From an uncultured Nostocoides sp. (GTDB lineage: Bacteria > Actinomycetota > Actinomycetes > Actinomycetales > Dermatophilaceae), in contig CALLZC010000084.1 in assembly GCA_937858995.1 (NCBI GenBank), forward strand, positions 1 through 64,000: DNA of 64,000 nt, given 5' to 3'. Below are positions 51,230 to 63,512 of this stretch, one piece after another. Made by a program: the position numbers and the translations under genes. The notes below the pieces were generated by a model. That model saw nothing but the letters and a program-made list of their open reading frames with translations. It searched no databases and was not told where the DNA came from. Within the stretch, counting starts at the first letter, position 1; each line of letters begins with the position of its first letter.

Positions 51230-53424
51230 TCCGCCGCCTTCGGTGCCAGATATACGGCGGACAGCTTGGGCACGGACAACACGACCGAGTAGGGCTGGTT
51301 GTCCCACGGTTCCTCGTGCGCGCTCAGCACCACCCCGGCCTGCGACGGCGAGCCGAACTCATCGAAACCGGAGGTGTCGAGGATAACTTCCCACTCTCCG
51401 GGATAGGGCACGCCGACGCGCCGGCCATCGCGAGCGTCGCCGCCGAAGTTGATGACGGCGACCACGGCCGAGTTGCCGCCCCGGTCCTCCTTGCCGAACC
51501 GGACATAGCTCAAGGTGTTTCCGGCATGGTCGTGCGGGTTGAGCCATTCGAAGCCGGCTGGGCTGGAATCCTGCGCCCACATCGCCTCATGACCCTTGTA
51601 GATCCGGTTGAGTTCCTTGACGAGGTTGTGGACGCGGTAGTGCGCCGGGTGATCGAGCAACCACCAGTCGAGGGAGCGACCATCGGCCCACTCCGACGGC
51701 TGGGCGAACTCGCATCCCATGAAGATCAACTGTTTGCCCGGATGCGACCAGATGTAGGCCAGGTAGGCGCGCAAGGTGGCCAACTGGTCGTAGCGGTGCC
51801 CAGGGATCTTGCCCAGCAAGGACCCCTTGCCGTGCACCACCTCGTCGTGGCTGATGGGCAGCACGTAGTTCTCGCTGTAGGCATACATCAGCGAGAAGGT
51901 CAGCAGGTTGTGGTGGTACTGGCGGTGGATCGGGTCCCGCTGCAGGTAGCGCAGCGAGTCGTTCATCCAGCCCATATTCCACTTGAACCCGAACCCGAGC
52001 CCGCCATTCGCGGTTTCCTTGGTGACGCCCGGCCACGAGGTCGACTCCTCGGCGACGCTGATGATGCCGGGGGAGTTCTTGTACGCGGTGGCGTTGGTCT
52101 CCTGCAGCAGGCCGATCGCCTCGAGGTTCTCCCGGCCGCCATACTGGTTCGGCAGCCACTCACCGCTGCGCCGCGAATAGTCGAGATAGAGCATCGAGGC
52201 CACGGCGTCGACACGGATGCCATCGGCGTGGAACTCCTGCATCCAGTACAGCGCGTTGGCCACCAGGAAGTTGCGCACCTCCTTGCGCCCGAAGTCGAAG
52301 ATGTGGGTGCCCCAGTCGGGCTGGTCGCCTCGGCGCGGGTCGGCGTGCTCATAGAGCGCCAATCCGTCGAACTTGGCCAAGGCCCAGTCATCGCGCGGGA
52401 AGTGCGCGGGAACCCAGTCCAGAATGACCCCAATGCCAGCCTGGTGGAGCCTGTCGACGAGATACTTGAATTCGTCCGGTGACCCGAAGCGCGATGTCGG
52501 CGCGTAGTAGCCGGTGACCTGATAACCCCAGGACGGCCCGTAGGGATGCTCCATCACCGGCATGAACTCGACGTGCGTGAAACCCAGGTCGCTGACGTAG
52601 TTGACCAGATGCTCGGCGAGGTCGACATAGCTCATGCCGGCGCGCCACGAGCCCAAGTGCACCTCGTAGATCGACAAGGGTCCCGTGTGCGGGTTGCGCT
52701 CCCGCTTGGCCTGCTCCCACTCCCCGTCGTCCCACTGATAGTGCGAGTGGTGGACCACCGACCCCGAGCGCGGCGGCACCTCGGTCCGCTGTGCCATGGG
52801 GTCGGCCTTGTCGCGTTCCACATCGTCCGCACCGCGGATCCGGTACTTGTATGTCGTTCCGGCACCCACCCCGGGGACGAAGAGTTCCCAGATCCCCGAG
52901 TTCCCCAAGAGCCGCATCGGATGGGAGCTGTCGTCCCACCCGTTGAAGTCGCCAACGACCGAGATCGCCTTGGCGCGCGGTGCCCACACGGCAAAGGAGG
53001 TGCCGCTCACCCGGCCGAGCGGGCCGTCATATGTGTGGATGTGGGCGCCGAGGATCTCCCAGAGGCGCTCGTGTCGGCCCTCGTTGATCAAGAAGCGATC
53101 GACCTCGCCGACGGTCGGTGCGAACCGGTACGGGTCGTCGTGCTCGTGCTCGATGCCATCGGCCCAGGTGGTGCGGATCCGGTAGTCCAGGGTGCTACTC
53201 GCATCGGTGCGCACCCCGCTCCAGATGCCATCGGACTCGTGCTCGAGTTCGAGGAATTCCCCGTTCTCGAAACGCACCCGGACCCGCTGTGCCAGCGGTC
53301 TCATGGCCCGGATCCGCAGGCCCTCGCTCTCCAGATGCTGACCGAGCAGGTCATGCGGCTGCTGGTGCCGGCCGTTGGCCAGGGACCAGCGCGCACCGGG
53401 CAATGCGCTGGGGGGAGTAGGCAT
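51226..53424 (-). CDS. glgB: 1,4-alpha-glucan branching enzyme
   Basis: 732 residues, GH13 subfamily 9. An N-terminal extra module (about 1-105) and a CBM48 domain ([20 protein letters not shown]) precede the barrel. Barrel motifs: [13 protein letters not shown], nucleophile Asp in [18 protein letters not shown], acid/base Glu in EESTSWPGV, and third Asp in [13 protein letters not shown]. It introduces alpha-1,6 branches into GlgE-made chains. The frame is open far upstream inside mak, but the product there is not GlgB-like. ATG 53424 lies 1 bp after the mak stop. Confidence 0.95.
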
Positions 53425-53425
53425 G

Positions 53426-54853
53426 TCAGTCCTCCTTGGAGTCTGCGGCACGCGCCAGCAGACGGTCGATGGCGGCGAGCGGGATGGGAACCCACGCGGG
53501 CCGGTTTCGGGCTTCGTAGACGACCTCGTAGAGCGCCTTGTCGATGATGAAGGCGGTGAGCAGGGGGCCCGTATGACGCGGGTCGCTGCCGGCCGCGCGC
53601 GTGTAGCCGTCGAGGAAGGCGTCTTGCGTCGCGGCCACCCAGGCCCGGGCCGACACCCCCCGGTTCTGTTGCTCGACCGATCCGCCGGCGTAGTCGAACG
53701 AGCGCAGCATGCCGGCGACATCCCGCAGCGGTTGGTCGCTGCGGTTGCGCTCGGCCAGGGGGCGCAGTGGCTCCCCCTCGAAATCCAGGAGCACCCACCC
53801 CCGGTCGGGCACATCGAGGACCTGGCCGAGGTGGAAATCCCCGTGGATCCGCTGGAAGTCCGGCCAGGAGGCCTCGGCAGCGGCCCGGAAGGTCGCGTCG
53901 ATGGCGGGTGCGTACGCGTGGAGTTGCGGGACCGCTGCCAGCGCATCGCGCAAGCGGCCCCGCATCTCAAGGACGCTGTGCTGAATCCGGCTCTCGTCGG
54001 CCGCCTCGCGTGCCAGCTGTGTCGCCAGGAGCGCGTGGACTTCGGCGGTTGCTGCCCCCAACTCGCGGGCCGGGCGCGTGAAATCCCGGCCCTGGCTCGC
54101 GGCGACCAGCGCCTCCCGCCAGGCGTCCTGCGCGCCCGGTAGGAACTCCTGCGCGAAGGCCAGATCCCCGGTGCACGAGGTCCCGTCGGGGCTCGGCCAG
54201 GACCCAGTCACCGCGCCCAGGCTCGCCGGCACCCGGGTGCTGCCGGCGCGGGCCAACGCTCCTTGGAGGACCACGTCAGGGTTCTCGCCCGCCGCCAACG
54301 CCCGAAAGACCTTGGTGATCACCGGATGGTCGAGCCCCTCGGCATCGCGCGCCATGGCGATGATCGAGGTGTTGGACTGCTCCCCGGACAGGACGGTAGA
54401 ACTGTGCACCAGCAGGCCGCGATCCGTCCCAGTGCCGCGCACCGCATCCTCCACCGCGTCGCTCACCCGCGCGGAGGCCGCGGCGGCCTGGCCGGTCGCC
54501 AGCGCGAAGAGCTGGGCGGCATACACCGGGTCGTGTGGCGCGTCATACACATAGCGGGTCCCCAGGACCGAGTGCTCGATGGTCCCAACGAGTGCGTGCG
54601 CGGCACCCGGCAGCGGGGCCGAGCGGTAGGTGAGCGGGACCTGATAGGTCACCGGGGGAGTGCTTGCGTCGTCCGAGAGGATCAGGGTTTCGATGCCCAC
54701 CTGGCCCTCCGGGTCCTCCAGGCGCCAGCTGAAGAGCCGCGTCAGGCGTGGCACGCGACCCTTGGCCGCATACCAACGCTGGGCACCGATCCACCCCTCG
54801 ACCAGGTCCACCTTGGCCGGGGTGAGCGTGGCACCGTGATGGAGGATCGCCAT
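53426..54853 (-). CDS. mak: Maltokinase
   Basis: 475 residues. Phosphorylates maltose with ATP to maltose-1-phosphate, the donor for GlgE. The eukaryotic-kinase-like fold has an N-terminal cap (WIGAQRWYAAKGR is the family's opening signature), catalytic IHGDFHLGQVLD with Asp intact, and metal-binding VLLDFEGEPLRPL. It is standalone, not fused to TreS. Same operon as glgE (6-bp gap) and glgB (1-bp gap). Also called Pep2 in Streptomyces. Confidence 0.93.
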   Translation of the reverse strand: MAILHHGATLTPAKVDLVEGWIGAQRWYAAKGRVPRLTRLFSWRLEDPEGQVGIETLILSDDASTPPVTYQVPLTYRSAPLPGAAHALVGTIEHSVLGTRYVYDAPHDPVYAAQLFALATGQAAAASARVSDAVEDAVRGTGTDRGLLVHSSTVLSGEQSNTSIIAMARDAEGLDHPVITKVFRALAAGENPDVVLQGALARAGSTRVPASLGAVTGSWPSPDGTSCTGDLAFAQEFLPGAQDAWREALVAASQGRDFTRPARELGAATAEVHALLATQLAREAADESRIQHSVLEMRGRLRDALAAVPQLHAYAPAIDATFRAAAEASWPDFQRIHGDFHLGQVLDVPDRGWVLLDFEGEPLRPLAERNRSDQPLRDVAGMLRSFDYAGGSVEQQNRGVSARAWVAATQDAFLDGYTRAAGSDPRHTGPLLTAFIIDKALYEVVYEARNRPAWVPIPLAAIDRLLARAADSKED

Positions 54854-54859
54854 GACGCC

Positions 54860-56932
54860 TCAGCCGTGCCGACGCACATGCATGATGTGCACCGGTTCGC
54901 CTTCGGGGCCGAGCCGCACGAAGTTGCGCTCCCACCACAGCCATTCGGCACCGGTGATGAGATCGTGCGCAGTGAAGCTGTCGCCCCAGTCCATCTGCAG
55001 CGCCGCCATATTCAGCCGGACCTGCGAGCTGCGCGTGGTGTGCGGGTCCAGATTGGCGACAACGATGATGATGTCTTCCTCGCCATTGGGCAGGATGCGC
55101 CGCTTGGAGAAACAGAGCAGGTTCTCATCGGCCACCTCATGGAAGGTGATATTGCGCAGCCAGTGCAGGCTCGGATGCGCCCGGCGGATCTCATTGAGCC
55201 GGGTCAGGTAGGGGGCGAGGGTCTGGCCCGCCTTGGGGCCCCCGGCCTCGTAGTCGGCCCACCGGCGATCCTTGTACTGGTACTTCTCGTTGTCGATCTG
55301 CTCTTCGGCGCCGGGGCGGGCCACATGCTCCATGAGTTCGTAACCGGTGTAGATGCCATAGGTCGGCACCAGCGTCGCCGCGAGCGCTGCGCGCAGCTTC
55401 CAGGCCGCGACCCCACCGAACTGCATATAGGGCGTGAGGATGTCGTGCGTGGTCGGCCAAAAGCTGGGCCGCATGTATGGGGCCGTGGCATTTGCGAGCT
55501 CCTCGACATACTCCCGCAGTTCCCACGGTGCGTTCCGCCAGGCGTAGTAGGTGTAGCTCTGCTGGAAGCCGATCTTGCCGAGCGTGTGCATCATTGCCGG
55601 CTTGGTGAAGGCCTCGGCCAGCCAGATAACGTCGGGATGATCCTTGGCCACATCGTCGATCAGCCACTGCCAGAACTGCACCGGCTTGGTATGCGGGTTG
55701 TCGACCCGGAAGATCTTGACCCCGTGATCGATCCACACCTGGATGACTCGGCGCACCTCGGCGTAGGCACCGGCCGGATCGTTGTCGAGGTTCAGCGGGT
55801 AAATGTCTTGGTACTTCTTCGGCGGGTTTTCGGCGTAGGCGATCGTGCCGTCCGCCCGCTTGGTGAAGAACTCGGGGTGGCTCTGGACCCAGGGGTGGTC
55901 GGGCGAGGCTTGCAGCGCGATGTCCATCGCGACCTCGAGCCCCAGGCGTGCGGCTTCGGCGACGAAAGCGTCGAAGTCGGCGAAGGTGCCCAGATCGGGG
56001 TGGATCGCGTCGTGCCCGCCGTCCGGGGAGCCGATGGCATACGGACTGCCCGGATCCTTGGGGCTGGCGTTGAGGGTGTTGTTCGGGCCCTTGCGAGCGG
56101 CCCGTCCGATCGGGTGAATGGGCGTGAGATAGACGACGTCGAAGCCCATGGCCGCGATGGCCGGCAGGCGCTTGGCCGCGGTGGCGAAGTTCCCCGAGAT
56201 CCAGTCACCACTGCTCTCGTCGATGTGGGCGCCCTCGGAGCGCGGGAAGATCTCGTACCAGGCCCCGTAGAGCGCCCGCTCGCGTTCCACGAGCAGCGGG
56301 TAGTCAGGGGTGGGACTGACATGCTCGCGCACCGGTTGGGCAAGCATTTCGGCGTGCACGTCGGGATGGATGCCGCCATGGAGTCGCACGGTGGCATCGC
56401 GGCTCGCGTCGCGTAGGCGTGCGACGGCTTCGTCCAGGATCAACCGACCCTGGCCGCTGCGCCCGGCGTCGGCGGCCGCGCGCTCGAGGAGGAGGGCGCC
56501 TTCGGTCAGCATGAGCTCGACATCGACCCCGGCCGCCACCTTGATCGCGGCGTCGTGCTCCCACGTCCCGAACGGATCCGACCAGCCTTCGACCCGATAG
56601 GTCCACCAGCCCATGGTGTCTGGGGTGACCTGGGCCACCCACAGGTTGAGTCCCGGGTTGACGCAATCCATGGGGGTGTGGATGGTCGAGCCATCGGGGC
56701 GGGTGAGCACGACGGTGGCATTGACCGCGTCATGCCCCTCACGGAAGACCGTTGCCGTCACGGTGAAGGTCTCCCCAACCACCGCCTTGGCCGGGCGCGC
56801 CCCACAGTCGACCAGTGGCGTCACATCCTGGACGGGTATGCGACCGATCGGCAGTTGCGGTGCGCGCGTTCGCAAGTCATCGGCAGTGCTGTCAACGGTG
56901 GCCGGCGTCGTCGCGAGGGTGTCACGGGTCAC
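54860..56932 (-). CDS. glgE: GlgE alpha-1,4-glucan:maltose-1-phosphate maltosyltransferase
   Basis: 690 residues, GH13 subfamily 3. Extends linear alpha-glucan two glucose units at a time from maltose-1-phosphate. An N-terminal beta domain (about 30-130) precedes the barrel. The nucleophile Asp is in HGVKIFRVDNPHTKP and the acid/base Glu in VIWLAEAFTKPAMMH; GlgE-type GFQQSYTYYAWRN follows. KRLPAIAAMGFDVVYLTPIHPIGR marks barrel strand 2. GTG 56932 follows TAGGTT by 6 nt. First gene of the glgE-mak-glgB-pgm operon. No treS is present in the window to supply maltose from trehalose. Confidence 0.95.
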   Translation of the reverse strand: MTRDTLATTPATVDSTADDLRTRAPQLPIGRIPVQDVTPLVDCGARPAKAVVGETFTVTATVFREGHDAVNATVVLTRPDGSTIHTPMDCVNPGLNLWVAQVTPDTMGWWTYRVEGWSDPFGTWEHDAAIKVAAGVDVELMLTEGALLLERAAADAGRSGQGRLILDEAVARLRDASRDATVRLHGGIHPDVHAEMLAQPVREHVSPTPDYPLLVERERALYGAWYEIFPRSEGAHIDESSGDWISGNFATAAKRLPAIAAMGFDVVYLTPIHPIGRAARKGPNNTLNASPKDPGSPYAIGSPDGGHDAIHPDLGTFADFDAFVAEAARLGLEVAMDIALQASPDHPWVQSHPEFFTKRADGTIAYAENPPKKYQDIYPLNLDNDPAGAYAEVRRVIQVWIDHGVKIFRVDNPHTKPVQFWQWLIDDVAKDHPDVIWLAEAFTKPAMMHTLGKIGFQQSYTYYAWRNAPWELREYVEELANATAPYMRPSFWPTTHDILTPYMQFGGVAAWKLRAALAATLVPTYGIYTGYELMEHVARPGAEEQIDNEKYQYKDRRWADYEAGGPKAGQTLAPYLTRLNEIRRAHPSLHWLRNITFHEVADENLLCFSKRRILPNGEEDIIIVVANLDPHTTRSSQVRLNMAALQMDWGDSFTAHDLITGAEWLWWERNFVRLGPEGEPVHIMHVRRHG

Positions 56933-56938
56933 GTCATC

Positions 56939-56944
56939 AACCTA
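56939..56944 (-). promoter_or_regulatory. -10 hexamer TAGGTT of the glgE operon
   Basis: Reverse-strand TAGGTT lies 6 nt before GTG 56932, in the 42-bp gap after glgX. The operon can thus be transcribed separately from glgX. Confidence 0.55.
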
Positions 56945-56974
56945 TCCTCAAACCGGGGCGGGTGGCTGGCGTCC

Positions 56975-59002
<2,028 letters not shown>

Positions 59003-59010
59003 GGTCGCCA

Positions 59011-59031
59011 AGCCTATTCAGTAGATAGGTT
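59011..59031. promoter_or_regulatory. Back-to-back leaderless promoters of glgX and the YbjN-like gene
   Basis: Reverse-strand TAGGCT (59011-59016) serves glgX 8 nt away and forward TAGGTT (59026-59031) serves the gene at 59038, 6 nt away. Only 9 bp separate the two -10s, so each promoter's -35 region falls across the other's start site and simultaneous occupancy is unlikely. Confidence 0.6.
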
Positions 59032-59037
59032 GAGGCA

Positions 59038-59607
59038 ATGACCGATCCCACCGCCCTGCCCAACTTGCCCGGATTTGGCTCCACCCCGCCGACCGTCGGT
59101 GAAGCGCCGCCCGAGCCCGCGCTGTCGGAGCGACTCATGGAGGCGCTCACGGCCTTGGAGCTCGACCCGAGCATCGACAGCGATGGCGACATCACCTTCA
59201 CCTTTCAAGACCAACAGCTCTTCATTCGCGCCTCGGACGACGAGGCGCAGGTGCTGCGACTCTTCGGTCAGTGGCGGCTCGCCGAGCCGGTGCCGGAGGA
59301 TCGGCTGGAGCGACTCAGCGCCTGCAATGACGTCAACATCGCCTTCAACATGATCAAGACCGCGTTGGCCGAGGACACCCTGCTCGTCACGACCGAGCAC
59401 ATGCTGCCGCGCGGCGCCGATGTGCGTAGCCTGCTGATGGTGGCGATCCCCCTTGTCCTGCAGGGTGTTTCCCTCTGGCACCAGCGCGCCATCGGCGAGG
59501 AGAAGATCGCGGAACTCCAAGCCCAAGAGGCCGCAGCCCAGGAGGCCGCGCAGCAGGAGGCACCCGGGGCGGCATTCGGCCTCAACGGTTCCGGCCAGCA
59601 GGGCTGA
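59038..59607 (+). CDS. YbjN-domain protein
   Basis: 189 residues. The first 40 are Pro-rich and likely flexible. The YbjN/type-III-chaperone-like fold covers about 42-160 (DPSIDSDGDITFTFQDQQLF, then RASDDEAQVLRLFGQWRL, CNDVNIAFNMIKTALAEDTL). An Ala/Gln/Glu-rich coiled-coil tail (AELQAQEAAAQEAAQQEA) ends it. YbjN proteins are linked to stress and motility phenotypes in E. coli, without a known biochemical activity. Start defined by the -10 hexamer. Only 2 bp separate it from the hydratase gene, so they share a transcript. Confidence 0.8.
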   Translation: MTDPTALPNLPGFGSTPPTVGEAPPEPALSERLMEALTALELDPSIDSDGDITFTFQDQQLFIRASDDEAQVLRLFGQWRLAEPVPEDRLERLSACNDVNIAFNMIKTALAEDTLLVTTEHMLPRGADVRSLLMVAIPLVLQGVSLWHQRAIGEEKIAELQAQEAAAQEAAQQEAPGAAFGLNGSGQQG

Positions 59608-59609
59608 CG

Positions 59610-60389
59610 ATGGCGGACTTCGTCACTCTCGAGATCGCGGACGGGATCGGCACGATCGCGCTCAATCGGCCGCCGATGAATGCCCTGAATCTGCAGGTCC
59701 AGCAGGAATTGACGCAGGCCGCCGCGGACGCCTCCAATGATCCACGGGTCGCGGCCGTCATCATCTATGGCGGGCCCAAGGTGTTCGCCGCGGGCGCCGA
59801 CATCAAGCAGATGCAGGCCATGAGTTATACGGACATGGCGAGCGCTGCCGTTGGTCTGCAGGGATTCACCCGGGCGCTGGCCGCGATTCCCAAGCCGACC
59901 GTGGCGGCGATCACCGGCTACGCCCTCGGTGGTGGCTGCGAGGTCGCCCTAGCCTGTGACTTCCGCATCGCCGCGCAGGATGCCAAGCTCGGCCAACCCG
60001 AGGTCCTGTTGGGCGTCATCCCCGGTGCGGGCGGCACGCAGCGCCTGGCCCGGCTCGTCGGTCCGGCCGTGGCCAAAGACCTCATCTTCAGCGGCCGTTT
60101 CGTCGGCGCGCCGGAGGCGCTGGCGATCGGGCTCATCGATCAGATGGTCCCCGCCGATGAGGTGTATGACGCTGCGCGCGAGCGCATGTCGCGCTATGTG
60201 GGCGGTCCGGCACTCGCGCTGCGGGCGGCCAAGGAGGCCATCGATCGCGGACTGGAAGTCGACCTGCAGAGCGGGTTGGAGCTGGAACGACTGCTCTTCA
60301 CTGGGCTCTTCGCCACGCAGGATCGCGACGCGGGGATGCGCTCATTCCTTGCCGACGGACCCGGCAAGGCGACCTTCACCGGGACCTGA
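59610..60389 (+). CDS. Enoyl-CoA hydratase/isomerase family protein
   Basis: 259 residues, crotonase fold. The oxyanion-hole segments are KVFAAGADIKQMQAM and ALGGGCEVALACDFRIA. The first catalytic Glu is in LGQPEVLLGVIPGAGGTQRL. The second position (KDLIFSGR) carries Asp instead of the Glu of classical mitochondrial hydratase, as in many actinobacterial EchA proteins. It probably hydrates short-chain 2-enoyl-CoA, and the etfBA genes downstream would take electrons from the preceding dehydrogenase step. The substrate chain length is not determinable. Confidence 0.9.
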   Translation: MADFVTLEIADGIGTIALNRPPMNALNLQVQQELTQAAADASNDPRVAAVIIYGGPKVFAAGADIKQMQAMSYTDMASAAVGLQGFTRALAAIPKPTVAAITGYALGGGCEVALACDFRIAAQDAKLGQPEVLLGVIPGAGGTQRLARLVGPAVAKDLIFSGRFVGAPEALAIGLIDQMVPADEVYDAARERMSRYVGGPALALRAAKEAIDRGLEVDLQSGLELERLLFTGLFATQDRDAGMRSFLADGPGKATFTGT

Positions 60390-60512
60390 ACCGCCGGCAG
60401 GTGTCGGTAATCACGCTCCCCGTGGCCCGGATCGGTCAGGGCGGGCTGAGAAACTGATGCCCAAGCCCCCGGATGTCCGGTGATCCCCAGCGGAACAGGA
60501 ATGACAATCACG

Positions 60513-61295
60513 ATGAACATCGTCGTCTGTGTGAAATATGTGCCTGACGCCCAGGCCGAGCGAGGCTTCGACGACTCAGACCTGACCACGAACCGCGAAA
60601 GCGTCGAAGGGTTGTTGTCCGAGCTCGACGAGTACGCCATCGAGGAGGCGCTCAAGATTGCTGAGGGCTCCGAGGGCGAGGTGACGGTCGTGACGGTCGG
60701 CCCCGAGCGCGCTGCCGACGCGGTGAAGAAGGCCCTGCAGATGGGCGCCGACAAGGGCGTCCATGTGAGCGACCCGGCCATCAAGGGCTCGGACGCCTGG
60801 GCCACCTCGCTCATCCTGGCGCACACCATCAACAAGATCGGGTCCCCGGATCTGGTCCTCACCGGCATGAGCTCCACCGATGGCTCGATGGCCGTCGTGC
60901 CGGCCATGCTCGCCGAGCGACTCGGACTGCCCCAGATCACCCTGGTCTCGGAGCTCACCGTCACTGAGGGTTCGGTGCAGGCACGTCGCGACGGTGATGT
61001 CGCCAGCGAGACCATCGTCGGCACGCTGCCGGCCGTGGTCTCGGTCACCGATCAGATCAATGAGCCGCGCTACCCCTCGTTCAAGGGAATCATGGCGGCC
61101 AAGAAGAAGCCCGTCGAGACCTGGTCGCTCGCCGACCTGGGCATCGATGCCGGCCAGGTGGGCGCGGCCGGCGCCTACACCGAGGTCATTGCCGTGACCA
61201 AGCGGCCGCCGCGGGCCCAGGGCGAGATCGTCGCCGACGACGGCGATGGCGGCACCAAGCTGGCCGCCTTCCTCGCCGCGCGCAAGTTCATCTAG
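60513..61295 (+). CDS. etfB: Electron transfer flavoprotein subunit beta
   Basis: 260 residues. With EtfA it carries electrons from acyl-CoA and N-methyl dehydrogenases to the quinone pool. Family start MNIVVCVKYVPDAQAERGFD, AMP-binding segments ALKIAEGSEGEVTVVTVGPE and LVLTGMSSTDGSMAVVPAMLAERLGLP, and the recognition region PSFKGIMAAKKKPVETWSL are all present. ATG 60513 is the family start; ATG 60501 upstream is in frame. A Shine-Dalgarno-like GGAACAGGA lies before both. Followed by etfA after 32 bp. The 123-bp gap before it has no clear promoter. Confidence 0.95.
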   Translation: MNIVVCVKYVPDAQAERGFDDSDLTTNRESVEGLLSELDEYAIEEALKIAEGSEGEVTVVTVGPERAADAVKKALQMGADKGVHVSDPAIKGSDAWATSLILAHTINKIGSPDLVLTGMSSTDGSMAVVPAMLAERLGLPQITLVSELTVTEGSVQARRDGDVASETIVGTLPAVVSVTDQINEPRYPSFKGIMAAKKKPVETWSLADLGIDAGQVGAAGAYTEVIAVTKRPPRAQGEIVADDGDGGTKLAAFLAARKFI

Positions 61296-61327
61296 ACCCA
61301 CGAGACCTTTGACTTCAAGGAGCACCC

Positions 61328-62284
<957 letters not shown>

Positions 62285-62312
62285 GCCCCGAGGACGCGCC
62301 CGCTGCGCTCCG

Positions 62313-62318
62313 TACACT
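62313..62318 (+). promoter_or_regulatory. -10 hexamer TACACT before the cysteine desulfurase
   Basis: TACACT ends 6 nt before GTG 62325, suggesting a separate leaderless transcript for the thiolation genes. Confidence 0.45.
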
Positions 62319-62324
62319 TGCCGG

Positions 62325-63512
62325 GTGCCCGCCGTCTACCTCGACCACGCCGCGACCACCGCGCTGCTTCCGGCAGCCCGAACGGCGCTGTTGGAGCAGC
62401 TCGAGCAACTCGGTAACCCTTCGGCGATCAACTCGGCGGGGCGGGCAGCGCGTCGCGTCGTCGAGGAGTCGCGCGAGCGGATCGCCGCGGCACTTGGTGC
62501 CCTGCCCAGCGAGGTCATCTTCACCTCGGGCGGCACCGAGTCCGACAACCTCGCTATCAAGGGCACGTATGCCGCGCGGCTGGCCGCCGACCCGGCGCGC
62601 CGCCGACTGGTCGTCGGGGGAGCGGAGCACCACGCCATCCTCGATCCCGTCGAGTTCCTCGTTGAGACCCAAGGGGCCTCGGCGAGCTTCGCCGAGCCCG
62701 ACGCAATCGGGGTAATCGGCGCGGAGAGTCTGCGCCGGGCGCTTGGTCCGGACCCGGGCGATGTCGCCCTGGTCAGCGTCATGTGGGCCAACAACGAGGT
62801 CGGCGCCATCTCGCCGATCGCCGAGCTGTCGGGTGTGGCGCACGAGTTCGGGATCCCGATGCACAGCGATGCCGTCCAGGCGGTCGGGCACGTTCCGGTC
62901 GACTTTGCCCGCAGCGGTGTTGACCTGATGAGCGTGACAGGTCACAAGCTCGGCGGACCGGTGGGAAGAGGCGCCTTGCTGGCCCGGCGGGATGCCGTGC
63001 TGGTGCCGCAGTTGCACGGGGGTGGGCAGGAACGCCAGGTGCGCTCGGGCACGCTGGACGCGCCGGGGATCGCCGCCTTCGCCGCCGCGGTCGAGAGCGC
63101 CGTGGCGATGATGCAGGACGAGTCTGCGCGGCTGATTGCGTTGCGCGACAACCTGATCGAACGCGCCCTTGGCCTTGGTCTGGGAATCTCCGTGAGCGGA
63201 GCGTGGACTCCGGGAAGCGACGCCGACCGCCTGCCCGGCAACGTCCACCTGCGGATCCCCGGGACCGACGGCGACTCCTTACTCTTCCTGCTCGATGCTG
63301 CCGGAATCTCGTGCGCAACCGGATCGGCCTGCACGGCCGGCGTCCCGCGGGCCAGTCATGTGCTGTTGGCCATGGGGATCGAGCCCGACGAGGCGCGCGG
63401 CGCCATCCGGCTCACGATGGGGCACACGACGACGCAGGCCGACGTGGAGGCCGTGCTGACGGCGCTACCCGACGCCGTCGCCCGCGCCCGGCGGGCTCGA
63501 GGTGCTGCGTGA
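62325..63512 (+). CDS. Cysteine desulfurase (IscS/NifS family)
   Basis: 395 residues. PLP enzyme that releases sulfur from cysteine as a persulfide. Visible: [15 protein letters not shown] at the start, [15 protein letters not shown], the H-based [14 protein letters not shown], the PLP lysine in [18 protein letters not shown], and the persulfide Cys in the mobile loop [18 protein letters not shown]. Being next to mnmA (1-bp overlap of stop and start) points to tRNA 2-thiouridine synthesis as the main sink, though iron-sulfur assembly is possible. GTG 62325 is set by the TACACT hexamer; the frame extends upstream into etfA without coding sense. Confidence 0.93.
   Translation: MPAVYLDHAATTALLPAARTALLEQLEQLGNPSAINSAGRAARRVVEESRERIAAALGALPSEVIFTSGGTESDNLAIKGTYAARLAADPARRRLVVGGAEHHAILDPVEFLVETQGASASFAEPDAIGVIGAESLRRALGPDPGDVALVSVMWANNEVGAISPIAELSGVAHEFGIPMHSDAVQAVGHVPVDFARSGVDLMSVTGHKLGGPVGRGALLARRDAVLVPQLHGGGQERQVRSGTLDAPGIAAFAAAVESAVAMMQDESARLIALRDNLIERALGLGLGISVSGAWTPGSDADRLPGNVHLRIPGTDGDSLLFLLDAAGISCATGSACTAGVPRASHVLLAMGIEPDEARGAIRLTMGHTTTQADVEAVLTALPDAVARARRARGAA

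Noticed and set aside
53425..53970. Extension of the glgB frame through mak
   Set aside because: The extended residues are Arg/Ser/Thr-rich shadow sequence, and the branching-enzyme homology begins at the ATG at 53424.
54263..56416. A 717-codon plus-strand open frame opposite mak and glgE
   Set aside because: It lies entirely antisense to two well-supported enzymes and its sequence is low in hydrophobic order and family motifs. Long antisense frames are expected at this G+C content.
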